Positions 28,061 through 40,795 of a stretch of 64,000 bases of DNA are shown here, in pieces; positions within the stretch are counted from its first letter, which is position 1, and the number at the start of each line of letters is the position of its first letter. This DNA comes from Mangifera indica (taxonomy: Eukaryota > Streptophyta > Magnoliopsida > Sapindales > Anacardiaceae), in NCBI RefSeq assembly GCF_011075055.1, contig NC_058154.1, positions 1,364,001 through 1,428,000 of the forward strand, in the 5' to 3' direction. A program made the position numbers and the translations under genes. Under the pieces are notes generated by a model. That model searched no databases, had not been told where the DNA came from, and was given only the letters and a program-made list of their open reading frames with translations.

Positions 28061-28724
28061 AATAAATGAACTAAACTGTGTTTCAGATATTTCTGACAGG
28101 TCTTTTTTGGGATTTTGTCGTTTTCTACATTCTTGGGTTTATTCGATTTTATCTGATTGGATTGGAGTTAAATTGTTCTTAAGGCAAAAGTAATTACCAA
28201 TTTATAAGAGAGGAAGAAGATGACGCACGTGAGAACACAGGAACAGGCCATCATCACCATCCCATATATATATATATATATAGATGCCTGAAATATGAAT
28301 GAACAAAGAACGACTTCAAAATCTAATCAAACTTTGCCCTTCTCAACACTCATCCTTCTTCCTCAGCTTTTTCATTCTCGTTTAACGAGGTTTCTTTTTT
28401 TATTTGTTTCAGGTGGCCTGGAAATATATGTTTATTTTAATTTAAAACCCCAACCCACTTGTTAATTTATGTAGAATTATATATTAATCTTATTTTTTGA
28501 AGAGATTTGTTGTATTATTTAATCACTTTCATATCATTTCTTTCAGAAATATGTTTATGTTCATTCACGTAGACCCCTCAACAAACACTATTTTCTATTG
28601 CTTTCATTACGAGGTCATCTTCCTAACTTTCTTATTTTTGTCTCAGCCAACGAGTTTCATGCCACTACACTATCTCGTCTCCTAAACAAATTTAAATTAT
28701 TAACTTAATTAGTGGAGATATCAT
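28061..28724. other. Intergenic DNA with a short TA microsatellite
   Basis: A (TA)n run lies at about 28265-28281. Otherwise I see nothing that can be named. Confidence 0.5.
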
Positions 28725-29225
28725 TGTGATAATCAAATCACCTATTATATGTTATATTAAAAATTTAATGTTTTATATTATATAATAAATATTATATCAT
28801 ATAATATAATATAATGTTTAAAGGTAAAATAAAAAATTTGTCTTAAAATTTTAAAATTCTTCATATACATTTTTACTATATTATTATTTTTTCTAAAAAA
28901 ATATTTTGATCTGTATTAATAAAATATATTGTATTGTACGATACATATCATTTTATACGATACATCCACTGTATCGTATTATTTCTATCAACAAAACTAT
29001 ATGCAAAACTTATATATAAACAATGATATGTCATTATGTAATTGATTGTTGTTTTATCTTTAATTTTTAACTATTCAATCACACAATCATATATCGTTAT
29101 TTGTACATAAAATTATACACATAGTATTACCTTAATTCTATATACTTTATATACATATTATTTTTTTCTGTATTATATCATATCATAAAATATATATCGT
29201 ATGTTATAGAATACTGATAATTATG
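28725..29225. repeat. AT-rich repeat family copy, ending ACTGATAATTATGAT
   Basis: Landmarks in the same order as at 63541-63893 are TTAAAAATTTAAT, stacked TATATCATATAATATA units, TTTTACTATATTATTATTTTTT, GTATCGTATTATTTCT and the end ACTGATAATTATGAT. The opposite orientation is seen at 30968 and 34260. No coding potential. A long G-run follows 22 bp later. Confidence 0.6.
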
Positions 29226-29247
29226 ATGTTATTATAATTGAAAAAAA

Positions 29248-29271
29248 GGGGGGGGGGGGGGGGGGGGGGGG
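29248..29271. repeat. Homopolymer of 24 G
   Basis: Twenty-four consecutive G bases follow seven A bases. The true length may be uncertain because such tracts are error-prone in sequencing and replication. A run of C bases at about 56897-56907 is a shorter counterpart. Confidence 0.9.
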
Positions 29272-30389
29272 AATTTCATGATTTTAAAATTAATGATTTT
29301 AATGTGGGTTTTACATATGAAGAACTATAATGATGGAATAAAAGAATGTTATTTTACATAAGTACTTAGCCTAGTGAGACCTTGTTTTTCATTCACTTTT
29401 GCGTCCACATGATGATGATTTGTGTTAAGGTAATTCTGTTAAGTAATTAATTAGACTCTAATTGAGATTAAAGACATAAAGGGTGTTTTTAAGTTATGAA
29501 TGGAGGTAAATTAGTGTCGTAATCTCAAATTGTATCTAATAATTACAGATGTGGGTTGGAGTGATTAATAGTGCAAATGTTCCTTGTTTAAATTATTGAT
29601 TAGTCTTGCATGCAGGGACATAGTTGTTGATTGGATTCTGAGTTGGAGTCTCCCTTTTTATACAATATAAAGACTTCACCTTTTCTTTTTTAACAAACTG
29701 CATTCCACTTTTGAAACAGTGTAGAATTAAGGAGAAAAAGTTACAGATCTTAAAGCATGGAGCACAACAGTAAAGCAATATTGCAACAGTACTCACGTAA
29801 ATAATTATTTATTGCATAAGTGAAAATCTCGTCATATAATTAAATATTATTTTATTATTAATATTATTTAATCATACTGTGATATATCATATATGTATCT
29901 TAGGTTTAATAACTAACTTTATAATCATTATACTAAATAAGTTTAAAGTTTGATTTTGATATATTATCAGTAAGATTTAAACTTATATTCTCACGTTTTT
30001 ATGGTTAGCATTGTTTTCTTCTGTTACTTAAACTACCACTTAAAAGTTACCGAGCATAATATTGACAAACCTCGAACCGCTTTTTCTTTTTTCCTAAGTA
30101 AAGCTTAAACCACTTTCTTTCAATTTTCAAATGCTACACTTTAGGGTCTAATGAGAACAAAGACCTTGTACAATATATTAACTATGATGAAACTTTTCCA
30201 CAACCACCTATAATTGACCTCAGTTGAAAATACTCAAAGAGTATGTGAAATTAGCTTTATGATTTTTCAAACATTTAGTAATTTATCAAGGTAAAAAAAT
30301 TGGGGGTAAATTTATTGATACATATGAGTTATTTTATAAAGTAATATTATTGGGTTTTAAGAGATATTGACACATTTTAGTAAGATTTA
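29272..30389. other. AT-rich intergenic DNA
   Basis: Nothing supportable is seen in this stretch. It ends at a TTA that looks like the target site of the next element. Confidence 0.5.
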
Positions 30390-30860
30390 GGGGCAATTGG
30401 TTGAAGTATTAAAAGATTTTTTTGATAATCTATTTTTATTATTTATATTAATTTATTTGATATATTAAGTAATAAAAAATTTTGATAATATTCTATTATT
30501 AATGATGATGTGATATATAATATAAAAAGTAATCTGGTCAGTATCGTCACTTTAAATATAAAAAAATTATCAAGATAATTTTTATTTTTTTATAATTATA
30601 TATTTATTTATTAATTTTTTATAACCAAAATATTTTTATTTTCAATTAATAGAACAACTAACATGAAAAATATTTTAAAATAATTATACCAAAAGTTATT
30701 TAAGTAAAATAACATCTTAGTATTATTTTATTACTTTTAATCAAACACATTAATTATTTAGACCTATCAAATTTTATCAAATATAGTAATAATTTATACT
30801 CAATATTTTTATAAATAATTTATCTTTAAAGTAATCTTTTATTTATTTTTATAATAAAAG
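30390..30860. mobile_element. Truncated Tourist-like (PIF/Harbinger) MITE
   Basis: It starts GGGGCAATTGGTTGAAG after a TTA and shares internal blocks with the complete element at 48392-48869 (AATCAAACACA, TTTTATCAAATA, GTAATAAT, AAGTAATCT). The right terminal repeat is missing: the sequence passes into another element at about 30860. The truncation is inferred from comparison with the complete copy. Confidence 0.55.
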
Positions 30861-30882
30861 GCTATTTTCCATCCTTAATATA

Positions 30883-31400
30883 ATGGTCAAAGGATCTTTT
30901 TCTATCTAAATTTTAGCGTAATTTCAAAAGCACACTCGCACGTTTTAAAATCTAAACATCCACCCATAATTATTAGTATCTTATAATACGATATGATACA
31001 AATAAAAAATAATATGTATCATGAGGTATATAATAATTAATATAATATAATAAATATATCGTATAATACGATATATATTATTGATAAAGATCAATGCACT
31101 TTTTTAAAAAAATAATGATGTAATAAAGGTATATATGAGAAATTTAAATTTTTATAGGTGTTCGTGATATTTTATAAAATTGACAATACAATACGATATT
31201 CAATATACAATATATAAAATTAGATTTTTAATACACGATTTAACTATTATCCATTTACTTATAAGTAAACTATTATTAAAATTTTTTGCTAGAGATAAAA
31301 ATAAAATTGTTATTTTACTACTAAACCCTAAAACCATTATAATTGACCTAAGTTTAAAATACTATAGAATATGGCTTTATAATTTTTTTTCAAAAGATAT
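30883..31400. mobile_element. GGCCAAARGA-family MITE, interrupted by an AT-rich element
   Basis: The left part (GGTCAAAGGATCTTTTTC, then TTTCAAAAGCACACTCGCAC and AACATCCACCCAT) matches the element at 12855. The match resumes at 31245 with AAGTAAACTATTATTAAAAT. Between them (about 30968-31237) sits an AT-rich palindromic element. The right terminal repeat of the outer element is not clear. Confidence 0.5.
30968..31237. repeat. AT-rich palindromic element nested in a MITE
   Basis: It begins ATTATTAGTATCTTATAATACGATATG and ends AATACACGATTTAACTATTAT, the same ends seen at 34260-34575 (GTTATCAGTACCTTATAATA and AATACACGATTCAATTACTA). The ends are weak inverted repeats of each other. It splits the surrounding MITE, so it arrived later. 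Confidence 0.55.
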
Positions 31401-31861
31401 GTGACATATTTTATTAGGACTTCAAACAATAGTTTATAAAAGTTTATAGGCACATTAATAAATTGGTTGAGTTGGTTGTTCATTTGACTAAATCACCACC
31501 ATAAATTTATGGATAAAATCTTTCGATGGAACCAAAACATTTAGCATTAATTGTAACCTGTGCAACTGCAAGAGCCTTTTAATTATGTTGCCTGTCCGTT
31601 GGACAGGATCCATTGGACGTTGGTTTTTCCCTCTGAAATTAAAAGAGCTTTAAATCATTGTACCATAAAAGTTGTACCCTTTGCTCTTCAATTTAGGGCA
31701 AATTCTATAATAATAAAAAAAATAATATTATGCCTATTTTTTATGAATAAATATTATTTTATTTATAATTTAAAATTATTTAAATATATATTGAGGTAAT
31801 AATATATTATTAATATATTTAAATTATATAATATATATATATATAGTTTTATTATAATAAA
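31401..31861. other. AT-rich intergenic DNA
   Basis: No named feature. A less AT-rich stretch at 31555-31700 shows no reading frame of interest. Confidence 0.45.
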
Positions 31862-32616
31862 AAGGCTAAAGGGCTATTTTTCATCAAGGTATAGTGAAAA
31901 TATAAACACACACTGTGAGAGTTTAAAAATTTAAACATTTACTAATTCTTAAATTTTTATTAAAATTATCGTTAAATATAAGAATAAAACTATTATTTTA
32001 ATAATATTATTAAAAATATATAATTTTATCTTTTTTTTTTAATTTTAAAAACTAACAACTTTATTCCTATCCAAAGTTTACAATTTTTGAATAGTCATAT
32101 TTTTTGTCTCAAACTTTTTTTCTTTACCTCTCCAGCCATTGACAATCGTCAGTTTCCAAAATAAACTTGGACACCATCTTCGTCGTTGTCCCTCTTTTCT
32201 CCTAGGGACAAAGAACAACTACTACCCCATACCTAAAAATGACATTTGTCATTTAAATTTGGGCAACGAAATGTCATCTTTCGTTATCTTGTCTAGAGAG
32301 TGTCCTCCAGGAGAAAGAGCCGTTGGGAGAGAGAGGTCATCATTTGCGAGATTAGTTTATCGAATTTCAATATATCAAACCCTAGAGGAAAAAATAAATT
32401 TTTCAAAACTTTATTTTAGAAGAAAATTGTTAGTTTTCTAAATCAAATGAAAAAAATAAAATATAATTTTATTTATTTTAATATTACTGATAAAATAATA
32501 ATTTGATCATGAACCCAAACAAAAAATTATTGAGTATGTGACAATAAACTAAACTTTGAATAAATATATGTTTATCTTTTCATCAAATCGTAGATGGGAA
32601 ATAGTCCTTTAGCCTA
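31862..32616. mobile_element. MITE with AGGCTAAAGGACTATTT terminal repeats
   Basis: The left end AGGCTAAAGGGCTATTTTTC and the reverse complement of the right end TAGGCTAAAGGACTATTTCC are terminal inverted repeats of the GGCCAAARGA family. About 755 bp. The middle (32130-32400) is less AT-rich and could be captured sequence, as in the copies at 56725 and 60257. No transposase frame. Confidence 0.7.
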
Positions 32617-33116
32617 ATATTAAAATTAGATATTTTTATAGTAATTATTTATATAAATTAAAGTACCTAATTTCTCCCAATTGATATTATCAACAATTAA
32701 TGAAAAATCCAACTAACATATTAATATTAAACATCACTTCTACCATCCTTTAAACCAAGATTTTCTTGATCCCAATATCAGTTTGAATAAATAATGAAAA
32801 TGATACTTTGAAATCGGCTTAATCAGAAGTTGGCGGAGGTTAATTTTAAACCCTTGACTTTTCTTAGTTAACCAGATTTTAATTATGAAGAAGCTGTATC
32901 TAATCCTCTCCATAATTGCGTGCAAAGTAAGCTGGTTACAACTTACAACTCCATCAACTTGGTTGTCCAACATCACACCATCAATTCCACCTACCCCACC
33001 TGTCTTCTTATGGTAACTTCATAATTAGAGATGACATTTAACAGATAATGGCCAAATACTTTAATCTCGATTTTATTCTTATAAAAAAAATATTTTTTTA
33101 TCTCTATCATATCCAT
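32617..33116. other. Intergenic DNA
   Basis: Nothing supportable is seen on either strand. Confidence 0.5.
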
Positions 33117-33330
33117 GATATGAAAATAATGGAAAATTTTTATCGTTTTTGTATAAAAAAAATTTTCTTTTTCTTTCTCTCTCCGTATTGGTGAAAAAAT
33201 TCCCCATAACTTTTATTTTTTTATCTCTGATATGAAAATAATAGAAAATTTTTATCATTTTTTTTAAAAAAAAAATTTCTTTTTCTTTCTCTCTCCGTAT
33301 TGGTGAAAAAATTCTCCATAACTTTTTCTC
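33117..33330. repeat. Two-copy tandem repeat, period 112 bp
   Basis: GATATGAAAATAAT starts at 33117 and again at 33229. Each unit continues with GGAAAATTTTTATC or AGAAAATTTTTATC, CTTTTTCTTTCTCTCTCCGT and ATTGGTGAAAAAATTC. Two units with few differences. Confidence 0.85.
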
Positions 33331-34259
33331 TCTATTACTGTCAAAAAATTAAAATATATATTAGATAATACATATATTTATAATTATTTAAAACTTTTAA
33401 GAATAATTCAATACAAGAGGATTTTAAAACTATGTAAGAAAGAAAATTGGTTAGGGAAAGACGGATAAAGATGTATTTATCATTATCATCACTCTGTGTT
33501 CGATTATAAAATTTTAGTCGTTTTTGTTCTTATCTCTATCTTTATCAAGAACCCTCTCTTTGTTTGGAGGAGGGCAAGTTGAAGAGCCACTTTTACAACC
33601 TGATTTATTCATCTTTATCCTAAAAATTGCAAGTTCATCCTCACAATTATATCATATGCAAAAATTGAAGGTATTCATAAGTATGAGTGGAAATTGGAAT
33701 CAATTAATCAAGCTGGGCAGTAAAAAATGGACAACACATTAGCTTCCAAGAGAGATGGTATTTATGGTACAGCCTTTCACAGTAGGAGGCGGTTTCTCCT
33801 TCACATAAAAGAAAGACTATTTGATTCCACATGGTCATTAATCACTTAACAATAAAGTGAAGAATCAATGGGCATCCTCACTTGACAACACTGAAAGCGG
33901 TGGAAATATTTCTGGCCAGCCAGCATCATCTCTCATTGATTCATCGGGAACATTTGCATGAAAGTTCTGTAATCTTAATGCTGCTGTCGCACGTGGTGAT
34001 TTCAGGTCCACACATTTCAAATTTGGTATGAGTCAATCACTCAAAGTTCGCCATTTAACTTCATAAAATCGCTTGCAGCATGTGGGTCGGTCGAACTCAC
34101 CCAGTAGTTCTAACAATTATTGTGCCCTAGGATGGGGCTAACAAATTAAAATTTTCAGTATAATCTATTACGTCTAAAAAATTTACTTAATTTATTTTAA
34201 ATCAATTTAATCTGATTTAAAACTAAAATAATATCAAAGTTAACATAAAAATATTTGAA
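33331..34259. other. Intergenic DNA
   Basis: Short open frames only, with no family recognised. No RNA gene is seen. Confidence 0.45.
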
Positions 34260-34575
34260 TCATAGTTATCAGTACCTTATAATATATATATAATATGAAT
34301 CGATAGAAAATAATACATATAATAAAATATATTATAATTAATATGATATAATAAATGTATTGTACGATATAGATCGATTCAATTTTTAAAGAAAATAATA
34401 ATATAGAACAATGTATATGAAAAATTTTAAATTTTTATAATATTTTAAAAAATGACGATATGTGTATTATATTTTTTATTATTTTATTTTTTAAAAATTA
34501 TATCATATGATACAATACGACATTCAATACAAGTTACGTAAAATTAAATTTTCAATACACGATTCAATTACTATG
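34260..34575. repeat. AT-rich palindromic element
   Basis: It starts CATAGTTATCAGTACCTTAT and ends CACGATTCAATTACTATG. The outermost CATAGT and ACTATG are inverted repeats. Internal blocks (GAACAATGTATATGAAAAAT, TATCATATGATACAATACG) are shared with 30968-31237. About 315 bp and non-coding. Confidence 0.6.
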
Positions 34576-37500
34576 ATTGAACAAATTTGAAATGACTCAA
34601 ATATTTAGATAAATGTATTTTTAGTAGAATTTGTTAAGAATAAATTATAAAAAGTAATAAAGAACAATTTCAATAATAATTAAATTTTTTATTAATGGTA
34701 TATAATTATATATTTATATAATTGTAATTATTTGTATATGTTTTTTATTTTTAGTAAATATTTTATTTTATTATTTAATAAAAACGTATTTTTAAAAATC
34801 ATGATATATAATTTTTAAAATATTTATAAGTCAAATAAAATATTATATTATATATTTTATTAATGATAAATTAAGATAATTCAATAAATAAATAAAAATA
34901 TTAAAAAATAATAAATAATAAATAATTTTAAATTAATTTAAGATTATATAAAACGAACCCCAATATTAAAAAACTGGGTTAAGGATACAAATTTTTAATA
35001 TAATTATAATTATATAAATATTTTTATTAACCTCAGAAAAAAATTAAGTTAATAAAATGTACTTACAAGATTAATTAAGACTAATTTTCATTTGATCAGA
35101 AAGAAGTTAAAGTACGTGGCTCCACATGGCTCTACTGGCAGCTAATCTTAGGTCTGACAAGAGATCAAAAGCACTGTTCAAAGTGAGTTGAGTTTTCCAG
35201 TGTTATCGTCATGTTAACGTTGTCTTTTTTTTTTGGGTCTTAATTCGTCATCAAATCTTTTGCTTGATAAAACAAGAGCCCCCGAGTTTGCCGTCGACAG
35301 CTTTCAGAACCACGTACAGAAGCTGTCAACAGACCCAGCGCCACCCCCACTCGCCAGATTATCATGCGTCTTCTTTCCGTGATGTACACGCGTTGATGAC
35401 GAGCCTCCAACGTAAAGTTCACTGTACTTTTATCAGACGTTTGCGCAGTTAATACAAGTACAAATAAACAACAGAGATTCTGACGTACGTCATGGGTAAA
35501 AGAGGGGCCTTTCGCTTTCACAATCTTGTGAATTGTGATCAATAAGAAGAGATTTAAAAGCTGTTACGTGGGTTTTAAGTGTGAACGTCGCTTAACTTAG
35601 CTCGCCTGGAGAAATCAAGAAAAGAAACAAGGCCTGGAGAGGTATTATCACTGACGAGAAAGGGACGTAAAGTTAAAGGAGTTAAATAAAAAGAGACTGC
35701 AATGGCGTCAGTTGCGTGAAGGGGTTCCTTTACAGTGTTTTAATACGTCGTCGTCATTGTAGTGTAAGACATTGAAGCTTTACTCAATTAATGATGGATG
35801 TGATACATTTGCAGAAGTTCATCGTCACGTTTACACAGTCCGATGCTCTCCTCGAATGTCGTATTCAAACCTGATACTCTGCTGCCATCTACTTTGGCGG
35901 CCCCGCAATTACATTTCAGCTATTACGGTGCATCTTACAATTCCTACTTTTTCTCTCCCCAGGCCCAGCAGTTTTGTTTCTATGTTTTCTTTGCCAGCAT
36001 TCAAACGACGTAGTTTCTTTTCCAGGACTAGAGAGAATGTTTTGCTTACTACCCCGATGCCTTTTTTGGGAACTTATTTGTTGTATTCTAATCTACCCAT
36101 CTGAAAATTCAGAACAGGAATTTATGTAAAAGTGACCGTCGTCACGGACCAACATTTCTCATCCGCCCAACATTTCCCATACTCTCTTCTCGAAGATCAT
36201 GCATACGATCAAATTATGGGTTAGGATTATTAATTTTATTTTGTTTTGGATTCATTAAGAGAGGGACTCAAATTTTCGATCAGTCTGTATAAGGATAACT
36301 TAATCTTTCTTTAATACATTTTCGACTATGTCATACACGTTTCATGGCTACAACATCTCAGACAAGTAACAACAGATTTAGAAAATCAATAACCACAAAG
36401 ACTCATACTTAATTTCGTCCATCAACCATGTTTGTACAAACACTTGTTATGCTCATCAACCTTTAGAGCCGTGCCATTATCATTTGGAATATTTTTGGTT
36501 TAGAAAATTACTAACAGCATTTGGACTTGCCCTAAGACAAAATCATTTGGTTACAAAAGACATTGGACAGGCTCTCATCAGGTCTATAACTGAACGAGGA
36601 ATTTGACAAACTGCATAAAAATATAACATAAATCAAACTTCAGGTGTCAGAACTCGGTAGGTAGAAAGCTTATCATGTTTTTTATCTGAATAGAACTTGT
36701 CTTGCAGATCTATGGCTTTCATGCATGAAGATTGGTTAGAGTTTGAAAGGTCACAGATAAGATTTGAGTTTGGAAATTAGCGAGTGAAAAAAAAAAGTAA
36801 TTAGTGAGATACCCAATCTAATATTTTCTTCTATTTTCAAAATCTATTTAATCAAATTGACGTCATTTGTGAATAACAAAACAAATGTAATTTGGTTATA
36901 ACATATAAAAATGTTAAAACCTTAGTTTCTTCTTCACTTTACCTTAAAGCATTTTCTTCATTTCGCCCTATTCTTTTTTTTTTATAGATGTTAAAATCTA
37001 ACTCTACTTAAATTAATGTTTAAAACTGCTTAAGGGTCAATTAAACAATCAATCAATTTATCATTTTGCTTTTTCAAGTTGAAGAATTTGTTATTTTCTT
37101 CGAATACGTCTTTTAGCAAGTCGGTGTTGAAATTCATAATCCCTTTATCAAATCTCATGTCATGCCAAATAACTCTAAAACTCCCATGAAGTTGTTTGCA
37201 AAGGGAGAGCGAAGACAATCGGTGAAAGAGGTATGACTTATAGTCTTTAGAGATTGAATCATTCAAGATCTTTCAATGAAATTAACGAATATTGTAGAGA
37301 TTAAATCATTGAAAAATTGAGAATATATTCGATCAAGATAATGATGAGAGGATTCAAAACTAACTAATTATTAAGAACCTATCCTAGTCAGTTATGATTT
37401 TGATTCTAACTTTCTATTTTCGAACAAGATATCCGAATCAATTTACCTCTAATTACAATCAATAATAATAAAAAAAGTTTAGTCATGTTTTAGGCCCATA

Positions 37501-38880
37501 ATCACATGTAGAGAACATGGAGATGTCATTGTATTTCAGATTTCCTTCGATGTTGCCATCAAATCAAGAAGATATAGACGCAATTAGAAGTGCAATAATG
37601 GAAAGCTTAATTGATAATTAAGCCATAAGATTAAAGTGATTGATCGCAACAACCAAGACGAGAAGATACATCAACTCCAATTAGCCCATACAACATTACA
37701 ACATGTGTGTCATTTACTGCATAACCTACCGGTGAATGAAGCTTTAGTTGAAAATGCCATAAGACCTGACAAGGAGACAACATTTTCAATCTACTTTCAT
37801 AAAATTATTGCTTTACTTATTTTGCATTTACTTGATAAACATTTCGGAAAGAGTAATACTGTATGTATAAACTTATTTATACAATATGATGTGATGACAT
37901 CAAATTGAATGATTTTGAAATAAATAAAAAAAGTAAATGTTGGAAATAATATACACGATTCATACCAAATTCTATAATTATATAAAACAGTAAAGTATAC
38001 CCGGATTCAATTCTATTTGAGTTGATGATTCGAAAATGCTTTGAGGATCCGATATTAATCATTTCCATAATACTATTTGCCTTCATGCACTACCATTTGA
38101 GATTGCATATTTTGAAAAACATGGTTTCTGTGTGTTCTGTGTTGGGAGGGAGAGGAAGAAGCAAAATTGCTTCTGTAATTTTTTTTATGTGCATAAAAAT
38201 CCCTTGGGAGTGCAGTTTTTAGGCATATAGAACAGTCCAAGTACCTCCCAAATGTTTCTCAACTGCCCTTTGGTAGTTTTAAAATAATCGGATCGGATTA
38301 ATCTATTATGATTGAACCTAAGATCCAAAACCCAATAATATACAATTACGTCATCTAATAATAAACTATCACATCAATTAATACAAATTAGTTTGTATAA
38401 TTTATCCATAGATTGTTTTATTCTTTCATGAAACCCGTTTTAGCTATGAATACATTAGTCTCCATAATTAACTACTATTCCACTCCAAAACCCTGTTATG
38501 AAAAGGCCGTTTACTCTTAATTTCATTTCTCTAGTTGGGCTGGCAGCCCAAAATCATGGAGCAATTCTGTTCTGTTTCCTCTCCCAATTTTAATAAATCC
38601 TATCTTAATTGGATTTATTTGAGATTTCTGAATAAGTATGTTTTAAGTAATTAACACTTTCTTTTTTTTATGTATATTTCGCTCATAGGGTATTTTCCGT
38701 TGACATTAAAACTATTTGAAAAACAAAAGGAAAGCTAGAAAAATACCAGAAGTATCGATTCTTTGGTGAAGGGAAAAAGGAAAAAAACAAGTTTTTGGTC
38801 AAAATGGTAAGTACAATAAGTGGTAAAATCACACTTTGCAACCACCAATTATTGGCATTGCCTAATGATTAGTGTGTAGT
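34576..38880. other. Long stretch without a recognised gene
   Basis: Mostly AT-rich. Two patches with more balanced composition (about 35250-35560 and 35770-36110) contain open frames of 62-110 codons on both strands, but none shows known motifs and the frames overlap in opposite directions, so I do not call a gene. A promoter, a non-coding transcript or a gene relic would all fit. Confidence 0.4.
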
Positions 38881-39171
38881 TAGGGTTAGACTCGAAACGA
38901 ACCCATTTGAACTCGAACCCGAAACGAGTCAGCCTTATACGAGCTCAAGCTGGGGCTGGAGCTCGAGTTACTCGTCAAATTTTTCAATTAAAAATTTTGA
39001 TATAAAATGACGTCGTTTTGATCAATATGTATTAAAACGATATCGTTTTAATAATAAAAAACTAGTCGAATTGAAATAAAGCCGAGTTTGAGCTTGACTT
39101 TCACGTACTCAAGCTCAGTTATATATAAACCGAATCAAATTCAAGTTCAACTTAACTCAAATCTAGCCCTA
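38881..39171. mobile_element. MITE with TAGGGYTAGA terminal repeats
   Basis: The left end TAGGGTTAGACTCGAAACGA and the right end (reverse complement TAGGGCTAGATTTGAGTTAA) are inverted repeats. Both arms are full of CGAGYTC/GAGCTCAAG-type words, and the centre holds AAAATGACGTCGTTTTGA and AAAACGATATCGTTTT palindromes. About 290 bp and non-coding. Sequence near 49330-49480 contains similar words but no clear ends. Confidence 0.6.
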
Positions 39172-40072
39172 CGTGTAGTGTTTATCAATCACAAGTAGTA
39201 ATTAATGACTACAAATAGCGACTATCGCCAAGTGGCCATGCATAACTTAATCTAATTTAATTTCCCGAACTATTTCGGATAGTTTTAATTAAATTACATT
39301 ATAGTATCTCAATACATATTATCCAAAATAACTTTGATCGGCTATCTAGGAGACCTTTATGGAAGTGTTTAATAACATATTCTAATCTATTCTGATTTGT
39401 ACCCCATTATCTCATAAATGTAAGGCTTCAAATTTGTTAACATTATTATTCCATTCCACTATATAAACAATGTTACACTTCTAAACCAAACACTCTATTT
39501 ATTATAAATTCATCTGTTTTAGCGATAAATTCATATGTAACCTCATTGAACACCAATAATTGGGTTAATTTACTAATATACCCTTTCGATTGTGTATAGC
39601 TTTTTTAAATTCATATCTAGGAGACCTTTCAATTGTGTGAACAGTAGCTTTTTTAAAGGTCTATAGCTTCGCCTGTGTATTTACATGCACTTTGCTGAAA
39701 AATCTGTAATTTGGGTCATAGAATTAGGCCACAGCCTCTCCACAGGCCCAATATTCCTTCAATTGGTCCACATTCTGCATTATGGCTGCTACCCCTAATA
39801 CTTTTATTTTAAGCCTAATTTTTTTAAAGTTTAAATACTTATTTATTGGTTTAATTTGTGTTAAAGTTTTTTTGCTAGTTTTAAAAATAAAAATATTATT
39901 TAATTAGTAATATTAAAAAATATAAAACTTTATTCTCATTTTTATTTTAAACTTGAAAATTGATAATTTATTCTCGAATTTAGCTTTAAAATGTTATTTT
40001 TTTCAGGCCCCTTTTATTTTTTACTGTTAGAGCTGTTACCCCATACTTTATAGAGCCTTAACATTAAGGTTT
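39172..40072. other. AT-rich intergenic DNA
   Basis: Nothing supportable is seen. It leads into the repeated modules upstream of NPF5-A. Confidence 0.45.
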
Positions 40073-40262
40073 CATCTACAAAACTTTAACATTAAGGTTT
40101 ACCATTTTATCTTCTTATTTTAAAATTAATTTTTTATGGGTAATAAATTATTTGACATATTTGCCTGGACAGTATAATCTAGTCCACTTTCACATTTTAA
40201 TTATTCAAGTATAATTAATATCTCTACCTTTTTTCCAATTTCCTATTTTATTTTAGGTAAAA
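40073..40262 (+). promoter_or_regulatory. Distal copy of the NPF5 upstream module
   Basis: Blocks in order are CTACAAAACTTTAACATTAA, TTTTAAAATTAA, the core AATAAATTATTTGACATATTTGC (given here as AATAAATTATTTGAC then ATATTTGCC), ATCTCTACC and CCAATTTCCTATTTTATTTT. The same series recurs nearer the gene (40585-40720) and, inverted, twice upstream of NPF5-B. This copy carries TTTGCCTGGAC, best matched by the distal copy of B. Confidence 0.6.
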
Positions 40263-40584
40263 TGATAGTTTGGACCAAAGATTCTTGAAATGGCAAATTC
40301 CCACCTTAAATTTTTTTTTTTAAAATCAGATTCTCATCCATGTAAATTAGTAAATTTTATTAAGTTAAAAGGTAAGAATGTTATTTTATATAAAATTTTC
40401 TGTAAGGATTGGGAAATACGAAAAAAGTTTATAAGTGTTTTTGAATCCAACCCTACATCTAATTCTTTATCTACCAAATTACCAACCATAATTTTCTCTC
40501 TGTATATATCCGACGATAATATTTCTTTCGTATATTTGATTAAGGTACTTTTATATTTCGTTAGTTTCATGTTGACCACATGTT

Positions 40585-40720
40585 CATCTATAAAACTTTA
40601 ACATTAATAAGGTTTCCTATTTAAAAATTAAACTTTGATCAGTAAATAAATTACTTGACATATTTGCCTATATGGTATAATTTATATCTATATTTTTTTC
40701 CCAATTTCCTCAAGTAATAC
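40585..40720 (+). promoter_or_regulatory. Proximal copy of the NPF5 upstream module
   Basis: It repeats CTATAAAACTTTAACATTAA, AAATTAAACTTTGATC, the core AATAAATTACTTGACATATT and CCCAATTTCCT. It ends about 75 bp before the start codon of NPF5-A, so it lies in the promoter or leader. A regulatory function is inferred only from position and repetition. Confidence 0.6.
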
Positions 40721-40795
40721 AATTTCTACTACAGCTTAAGATATCTTTGTTGTGCCAGTGTTTTGTGGTAATCTTGTCGTAACAAGCAGCACAAA

